From an uncultured Lachnospiraceae bacterium (GTDB lineage Bacteria; Bacillota; Clostridia; Lachnospirales; Lachnospiraceae): a stretch of DNA of 64,000 bases. The notes under the pieces were generated by a model. That model had not been told where the DNA came from. It did not search any database and saw only the letters and a program-made list of their open reading frames with translations. A program made the position numbers and the translations under genes. The DNA is taken from the NCBI GenBank assembly GCA_910579465.1, contig CAJTUB010000004.1, positions 281,722 through 345,721 of the forward strand. The letters run 5' to 3'. Shown here piece by piece: positions 59,234 through 64,000 of the stretch. Position 1 is the first letter of the stretch. Every line of letters begins with the position of its first letter.

Positions 59234-59269
59234 ACGGGTAAGCATGGAACGGTAGCATTCTTGTCCGTG

Positions 59270-59319
59270 CGCATCCGCCGGAGGCTCTGAGGAAGCGATG
59301 ATTTAATCAGAGCTTCCTT
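59270..59319 (-). repeat. 50-bp palindromic repeat, copy 2 (inverted relative to copy 1)
   Basis: Reverse complement of 31782-31831 with one or two changes: CGCATCCGCCGGAGGCTCTG followed by the palindrome AGGAAGCGATGATTTAATCA ... CTTCCT. It lies between the O-acetylation operon and the sigma-factor gene. Confidence 0.85.
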
Positions 59320-59394
59320 AGAAAATATTTTTTCCAAATCACCCAATGAAACTCCTTTTTACGACACTTTATAGGCGAAAGGCAGGTGAGGATG

Positions 59395-60942
59395 ATGAAG
59401 CCGGAAATGATTGAAGATTACGTTGAAAGGGTATATGGATATGCTGTTAATCGCACTTATACCAGCGATGAAGCTGACGAGCTGTCGCAGGAAATATTGC
59501 TGACGGTAATTCGCGAGTTACCAAAGCTTAGGGATGACAGCAAATTTGAACCTTGGTTATGGGGAATTGCGAATAACGTAGTAAAGTCCTTCCGCCGCTC
59601 CATGGGGAAACATCAGGCAATGTATTCCTATGATGTTCTTGAAAATATCCCCTGGGAAGAATCTGAGGAAGGCGAAAACGAAGAGCTATATGACTTTCTT
59701 CGCACCAAAATTGCAATGTTATCTGAGATTTACCGTAATATCATCATTCTCTATTATTACGATGGTCTTTCGACAAAAGAGATTTCCGAAAAGCTGAATG
59801 TTCCGGAAGGAACAGTTACCTGGAGGCTTTCGGCAGGTCGGAAAAAATTAAAAAAGGAGATGGATGATATGAATGAAACAGCACTGCGTCCTGTTCGTAT
59901 GAACATAGGTATGTATGGAAACGGAGATTATGACGGTAAAAGGAAGCCGTTTCCCTCGGTTTATATTGATGATGCGTTGTCGCAAAATATTTTATATTAT
60001 TCTTATGAAAAGCCATGTACGATAGAAGAATTGGCGAAGCTCTGCGGAGTACCGGCATATTACGTCGAAGATAGAATCAGCCGTCTTTTGAAGTACGAAG
60101 CGATTGTCGAGGCAGCCAAAGGAAAATATCAGACAGATTTTATTATTTGGTCGGACAAATATGGTATTTACTGTGAGGAAAATGCAGAAAAGATATTAAT
60201 GCCGATGATGGATGAGCTTTTGACAGCATTGAAAGAAATATCCAAACAGGCTATGGAACTCAATTTTTACAAGGCCAAAAAGAGTGAGAGCGATTTGTTT
60301 TATTTGTTTGGCGTGCTCGCTTTTTCATACGCAAGTACAAAATACTGCTCGCTTCCATATCCCTGGTTCAAAAAGAGATTTGATGGAAATGAGTGGTCTT
60401 ACGTGGGGAACATGGAAACCGGCAAACACAAAAGAATTGCTATCAACGTACAGCAGAGTTCCAATTTGGGAAGCCGTGGCAGCTGTATGCATAAAGTATT
60501 CAATTCAATTAGCGGCATGGCATTTCGCACGATGATGTACGATACTTATATCAATGTGTGCCAGGATATTATATTTGATGGTAAAACTGACGATGTTGAC
60601 GCCCTTGCAAATGCGATCAAGGACGGATATATCGTGAAACAAGACGATGGAAGCCTGTTCGTAACAGCTCCTGTTTTTACCATAGAGCAGGCAGAAAGCT
60701 TTCACAGAATCGTGAAAACTTATTTGATTCCTCATGTGGATGAGTATGCTGCGCTTGTATATAAGTTTGTTGAGGGCTATAAAAATTTATTTCCGAAGCA
60801 TCTGAAAGACGATGTGGACCGTATGTGCCAGAATATGTTTTTAGGGATGTATTCCGTTATTGTCCAATATGCGCAAAGAACCGGCCAGATTAAAATGCCG
60901 TCAAAGGATTGCTATTGCGATGTTATTGTGCAGTTCAAATAA
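59395..60942 (+). CDS. Sigma-70-family factor with a long C-terminal extension
   Basis: About 515 residues. Residues 1-165 are an ECF-size sigma factor: region 2 (YTSDEADELSQEILLTVIRE, KFEPWLWGIANNVVKSFRRS) and region 4 (YRNIIILYYYDGLSTKEISE, KLNVPEGTVTWRLSAGRKKL). The next part contains a winged-helix-like segment (CTIEELAKLCGVPAYYVEDR then LLKYEAIVEAAKGKYQTDFI) and about 270 further residues with no known family. The extension is cytoplasmic, with no membrane helix, so regulation by a fused sensor is likely. ATG codons at 59392 and 59395 both fit the RBS; the GTG at 59386 is less likely. Confidence 0.82.
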   Translation: MKPEMIEDYVERVYGYAVNRTYTSDEADELSQEILLTVIRELPKLRDDSKFEPWLWGIANNVVKSFRRSMGKHQAMYSYDVLENIPWEESEEGENEELYDFLRTKIAMLSEIYRNIIILYYYDGLSTKEISEKLNVPEGTVTWRLSAGRKKLKKEMDDMNETALRPVRMNIGMYGNGDYDGKRKPFPSVYIDDALSQNILYYSYEKPCTIEELAKLCGVPAYYVEDRISRLLKYEAIVEAAKGKYQTDFIIWSDKYGIYCEENAEKILMPMMDELLTALKEISKQAMELNFYKAKKSESDLFYLFGVLAFSYASTKYCSLPYPWFKKRFDGNEWSYVGNMETGKHKRIAINVQQSSNLGSRGSCMHKVFNSISGMAFRTMMYDTYINVCQDIIFDGKTDDVDALANAIKDGYIVKQDDGSLFVTAPVFTIEQAESFHRIVKTYLIPHVDEYAALVYKFVEGYKNLFPKHLKDDVDRMCQNMFLGMYSVIVQYAQRTGQIKMPSKDCYCDVIVQFK

Positions 60943-61167
60943 GATTTCAGTGCTGCCCGTGTATGCGGGCGGCATTTTTACAACAGTTTATCCAACCGGA
61001 GGTTGGATTGTATGCCCTTTCATCAAACTAACACGTCATTGTTTTTGCGGCTGTTTATCGGTAAAATAGAATTGTAGCTACAAAAAAACATAGTGGGAGG
61101 TACATTGGTGTGAAAAATAAGATTTTCCATCGCTATTTGTGCCTGAGTGAAACGAAAGGAGATTCAT

Positions 61168-61386
61168 ATGACGAAAATTAAACTGAATGAACAAATTGCC
61201 TTTCTCAGAAAGCAGAAAGGTCTTACGCAGGAAGAGCTTGCAAACGCTCTCGGTGTAACTAACCAGGCGGTTTCAAAATGGGAATCGGCACAATGCTGTC
61301 CGGATATTTTGCTTCTCCCCGATCTGGCAAAAATCTTTGATGTTTCGATTGATGAGCTTGTCGGATATAAGTCAACGGAAGGGTGA
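61168..61386 (+). CDS. Small XRE-family regulator
   Basis: 72 residues, almost only a Cro/C1-type helix-turn-helix: IAFLRKQKGLTQEELANALG and VTNQAVSKWESAQCCPDILL. Such single-domain proteins repress nearby promoters or their own. The ATG at 61168 has AAAGGAG eight bases upstream. It follows the long sigma factor by 225 bp and could belong to its regulation, which is inference. Confidence 0.88.
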   Translation: MTKIKLNEQIAFLRKQKGLTQEELANALGVTNQAVSKWESAQCCPDILLLPDLAKIFDVSIDELVGYKSTEG

Positions 61387-61522
61387 GGAAAAAGGGGTGT
61401 TTAAGTATCGTCTGGACGGGGCGTCCTCCTACCTCCCTGCTTTGCTGTCGTTCTTTTATAAGTGGTAAAAACCGCTATCGCTTCCTTCCGGGAATTTTAA
61501 TTCATGTGAGATAAAGAAGTAT

Positions 61523-61773
61523 CTTGAGTTCCCGCATTTTTTAGCGACTTTAGAGGTCCCGGCGGCGGTACGGTAAGCTAATTTTGCATTTGTCCGAAGG
61601 ACCGCGTTTTTAGCGGAGCCGGAATCGCCTCTTAGTACCGCTCAGGCGCGAGGACGCCACCGAGCGGCTTTAGCGGTACTTAGAGGAAGTCCGGTGTAGC
61701 GTTGCGCCTGCAAAATCAGTTTACCGTACTGTCGTCGGGACACAAAGGCATATGCAAAATGCGGAAACTCAAG
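61523..61773 (-). repeat. MITE-like structured repeat, full copy D (core reversed)
   Basis: 251 bp with the best-preserved ends: CTTGAGTTCCCGCATTTTTT and AAAATGCGGAAACTCAAG. Inner arms GTACGGTAAGCTAATTTTGC and GCAAAATCAGTTTACCGTAC pair. The core is in the opposite orientation to copies A-C. Its stem reads GTACCGCT...AGCGGTAC (core orientation), a paired change from GTACCGTT...AACGGTAC of copy C. It fills most of the 557-bp gap between the XRE gene and the ATPase gene. Confidence 0.9.
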
Positions 61774-61878
61774 GCGTTTCTGCATAATCGAGTAACTCCG
61801 TCCGGTGCTTTGCGCGTATGTTCTGAGCGTTTCATAGTGGCGTTTTACCGGCACACATAATTTTATAAAACTGCTTTC

Positions 61879-61906
61879 TTGACACTTTCCCAAAACAGGA
61901 TAAAAT
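61879..61906 (+). promoter_or_regulatory. Promoter of the COG3044-type ATPase gene
   Basis: TTGACA (61879-61884), 16-bp spacer, TAAAAT (61901-61906), 38 bp before the start codon. Confidence 0.7.
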
Positions 61907-61943
61907 AGTAGGTGAGATTATTATGTGGAGGTGGACATAAAAT

Positions 61944-63671
61944 ATGAAGACAGCGGCGGATTTGCAGAACCTTCTGCGGCAGATAGACCATAAGGGCTAT
62001 CCCGCATACAAGGATACAAAAGGGAAATACCAGTTTCAGCAGTATGTGTTATCCATAGATCATGTACAGGGAGATCCCTTTGCGGCGCCTTCCAAGGTCA
62101 GCATTATTGTGCCCGGGAAGGTGGCGGGCTTTGATGGGAAATGTTATGACAGTGAGGTCAGAAAGATTGCTTTTCAGGATTTTCTGCTGCGCCGGATAGC
62201 GGTGAAAATCAAGGACTATTCCTTTCAGGCGAAGGGTTCCGGGAAGAGCGGCCTTTTAAGTATCAGTCACCCGGGCCAGGAGGTATTGGAGCGAAGCGCC
62301 TGTACGGTGGACACCGCAAACGGAGAACTGACGGTCCGCATGGAGATAGGCTTTCCGGCGAACGGGCGGACGATTAACGCGGGCGAACTGGGCAAGATTT
62401 TGTTTGATTTCCTTCCCCTGTGTGTGAGGCAGACATTGCTGTCCTCCACCTGTCCCGGAGAGAGTCTGCAAAAGGTACTGTTTTTAGCGGACGACCAGCA
62501 GTATATCCGGGAGGAATTAAAAAAGCGGGAGCTGGTGGCTTTTGTGGCAAACGGTGCCATCCTGCCAAGAGAATCAGGGGTTTCCTCCCTGCCGATGAAG
62601 GAGGCGGTTGTCTTTCAAAGTCCTGCGTCCATGAAGGTGGTATTGGAACTGCCTCATAAGGGGAAGCTTGCAGGAATGGGAATCAAGAAGGGCGTGACCT
62701 TGATTGTGGGCGGCGGCTATCACGGAAAATCTACCATGCTGAAGGCCCTGGAGCTGGGAGTCTACAATCATATCGCCGGGGACGGCAGGGAATATGTGAT
62801 TACGGATGAGAGCGCCGTGAAGCTGCGGGCGGAGGACGGCAGGAGCATCCAGAAGACGGATATTTCCATGTTTATCCGCAATCTGCCAAACGGAAGGGAT
62901 ACCAAAACCTTCTATACGGAGGACGCCAGCGGCAGCACCTCCCAGGCGGCGAACACGGTGGAGGCTATGGAGGCGGGGGCAGGGGTATTTTTGATTGACG
63001 AGGATACCAGCGCGACCAATTTCATGATTCGGGACGAGCTGATGCAGCGCGTGGTGAGCCGGGACGTGGAGCCGATTATGCCCTTTATCGACAGGGTGCG
63101 GGAGCTGTATGAGGAGTATGGCATTTCTACAATACTGGTGGCGGGAAGCTGCGGTTCTTATTTTCACAAATCCGACTGTATCGTGCAGATGAATCAATAT
63201 CAGCCGACGGAAATCACGGCGTTTGCCAAAAAGGAAGCGGAGAGCTATCCCTATACCCTGGGAGACGCAGAAAGGGCGAAGAAGCCTGATTTTAACCGCA
63301 TCGTCAGGCGGGATGCCGCTTTTGCAAGGGATGACCGTATCAAGATGAAAACGGACGGCGTGGATGGCTTTTCCATCAACCGCGAGGAGGTGGATTTGCG
63401 GTATGTGGAGCAGCTGGCTGATTCAGAGCAGCTGACGGCACTGGCACATATGGTGAAGAATATGAAGCTTCACGACTTTGACGGCAGGAGGACATTAGGG
63501 GAGGCTGTGGAGAATATGTATTACCGTATCAGGGAGAAGGGCTTTCGCGCTTTCTGCGGCGGTGCGGAGGGAGGTCCGGTTCCCGGCAATCTTGCCATGC
63601 CGAGAAAGCAGGAGCTGTATGCGGCTTTGAACCGGTGCAGGGAGCTGATTCAGGTGGAAAGGGCGAATTGA
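61944..63671 (+). CDS. Predicted ATPase of the ABC class (COG3044/ABC_ATPase)
   Basis: 575 residues. The central ATPase has Walker A GGGYHGKST (about 253-261), the TSQAANTVEAMEAGAGVFLI segment and Walker B FLIDEDTSATNFMIRD. The N-terminal part (QIDHKGYPAYKDTKGKYQFQ) and C-terminal part (DLRYVEQLADSEQLTALAHM) are those of the conserved COG3044 family. There is no membrane domain; the role is unknown, perhaps nucleic-acid related. Start supported by GGAGGTGGAC. Length is normal for the family. Confidence 0.9.
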   Translation: MKTAADLQNLLRQIDHKGYPAYKDTKGKYQFQQYVLSIDHVQGDPFAAPSKVSIIVPGKVAGFDGKCYDSEVRKIAFQDFLLRRIAVKIKDYSFQAKGSGKSGLLSISHPGQEVLERSACTVDTANGELTVRMEIGFPANGRTINAGELGKILFDFLPLCVRQTLLSSTCPGESLQKVLFLADDQQYIREELKKRELVAFVANGAILPRESGVSSLPMKEAVVFQSPASMKVVLELPHKGKLAGMGIKKGVTLIVGGGYHGKSTMLKALELGVYNHIAGDGREYVITDESAVKLRAEDGRSIQKTDISMFIRNLPNGRDTKTFYTEDASGSTSQAANTVEAMEAGAGVFLIDEDTSATNFMIRDELMQRVVSRDVEPIMPFIDRVRELYEEYGISTILVAGSCGSYFHKSDCIVQMNQYQPTEITAFAKKEAESYPYTLGDAERAKKPDFNRIVRRDAAFARDDRIKMKTDGVDGFSINREEVDLRYVEQLADSEQLTALAHMVKNMKLHDFDGRRTLGEAVENMYYRIREKGFRAFCGGAEGGPVPGNLAMPRKQELYAALNRCRELIQVERAN

Positions 63672-63685
63672 TGCATGAAAATACG

Positions 63686-63713
63686 TTGATATTTTTGGGA
63701 GCCGGTGTATAAT
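63686..63713 (+). promoter_or_regulatory. Promoter-like sequence after the ATPase gene
   Basis: TTGATA (63686-63691), 16-bp spacer, TATAAT (63708-63713). No gene follows on this strand inside the window; it may drive a short RNA or be a chance match. Confidence 0.4.
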
Positions 63714-63821
63714 GATGGTACATTATAGTGGTTTCAGACTTCGTATGATTAACTCTTATTAGGAACACGAAAACACAAGGTTTTTGACGAAAATAAAAGA
63801 AAATACATTGAAACTATCACA

Positions 63822-64000
63822 TTACGCAGAAAGCCGTCCTTGAAAATGGGGCGGTTTTTCTGCGCGATATGGCCGGAGTTCACTGGGGGCCACCCTGTTT
63901 TGGTTATCAAGGCGGCCCCCAGCAGACCCCGGCCATTCCACCCGAAAAGTCAAATTATCGCCATAGCAACTTTGAGACAAAATGTCCCAAAGCAATCGTT
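63822..64000 (-). CDS. Possible C-terminal end of an ORF entering from beyond the window
   Basis: An open frame on the minus strand runs from the window edge to a TAA at 63822-63824, 59 codons, reading for example SQSCYGDNLTFRVEWPGSAG and RVAPSELRPYRAEKPPHFQG. The amino-acid make-up is protein-like. I do not recognise a family. The same DNA contains two hairpins (CTGGGGGCC/GGCCCCCAG and GCAGAAA...TTTCTGC), so it might instead be a structured intergenic end. Confidence 0.4.
   Translation of the reverse strand, partial: RLLWDILSQSCYGDNLTFRVEWPGSAGGRLDNQNRVAPSELRPYRAEKPPHFQGRLSA

Noticed and set aside
63708..63713. Confident small-RNA gene after the COG3044 ATPase
   Set aside because: The promoter-like match is followed by no clear hairpin-T-run at short distance, so only a weak promoter was listed.

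Overview
The window reads as chromosomal DNA of a low-to-mid-GC Gram-positive anaerobe of class Clostridia, most likely a gut Lachnospiraceae. This is an inference from the protein families present (DUF4358 lipoprotein, DHHW protein, CD3324 family, heterodimeric ABC exporters, XRE-methyltransferase fusions, ECF sigma with RsiV), the strong AGGAGG ribosome-binding sites, and several GTG or TTG starts. No rRNA, tRNA, CRISPR array, phage structural module or transposase gene was seen.

Layout. 1-2.3 kb: end of a polyamine ABC transporter operon (potC end, potD) and a serine beta-lactamase-like hydrolase. 2.3-3.4 kb: two AT-rich secreted-protein genes between copies of a 37-bp repeat, then a MutM-like protein lacking catalytic residues. 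4.6-17.5 kb: an XRE-methyltransferase fusion, a GNAT enzyme and two paralogous heterodimeric ABC exporter pairs flanking a two-component system. 17.8-31.8 kb: small metabolic, stress and orphan genes (RNA m5U methyltransferase, zinc-ribbon membrane protein, a GNAT gene behind an attenuator-like leader, membrane metallophosphoesterase, iron alcohol dehydrogenase with divergent LysR, Nudix, Bcp, alkyltransferase-like, DUF2935). 31.9-44.7 kb: prolyl-tRNA synthetase, a DUF6273 protein whose tail looks like a diversity-generating retroelement target, an AlkX/YcaQ-like DNA glycosylase, a TetR-flavoprotein operon, methyltransferases, AzlCD, a hairpin-rich tandem repeat, and VapBC. 44.8-49.9 kb: a two-component system followed by a BceAB/FtsX-type ABC transporter. 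49.9-53.8 kb: an AraC/GyrI and GNAT pair plus a decayed second copy of it. 53.85-59.2 kb: a six-gene operon that looks like a self-contained SigV/RsiV envelope-stress system linked to cell-wall O-acetylation genes, with an ECF-type promoter in front. 59.4-64 kb: a sigma factor with a very long C-terminal extension, a small XRE regulator, a COG3044-type ATPase and an ORF running off the end.

The intergenic regions are unusually rich. The main repeat is a MITE-like, non-coding element of about 245-250 bp, with ends resembling CTTGAGTTTCCGCATTTTTT and a conserved hairpin core. Four full copies, two deleted copies and several lone ends are visible. Its inner arms differ between copies but stay complementary within each copy, pointing to selection on a folded structure. 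A second family carries a complete sigma-A promoter (4.55 and 27.15 kb). A third is a 50-bp palindromic repeat in opposite orientations at 31.78 and 59.27 kb. The candidates most worth following are the structured repeat, the SigV/RsiV O-acetylation operon, the leader attenuator at 22 kb, and the DUF6273 tail.
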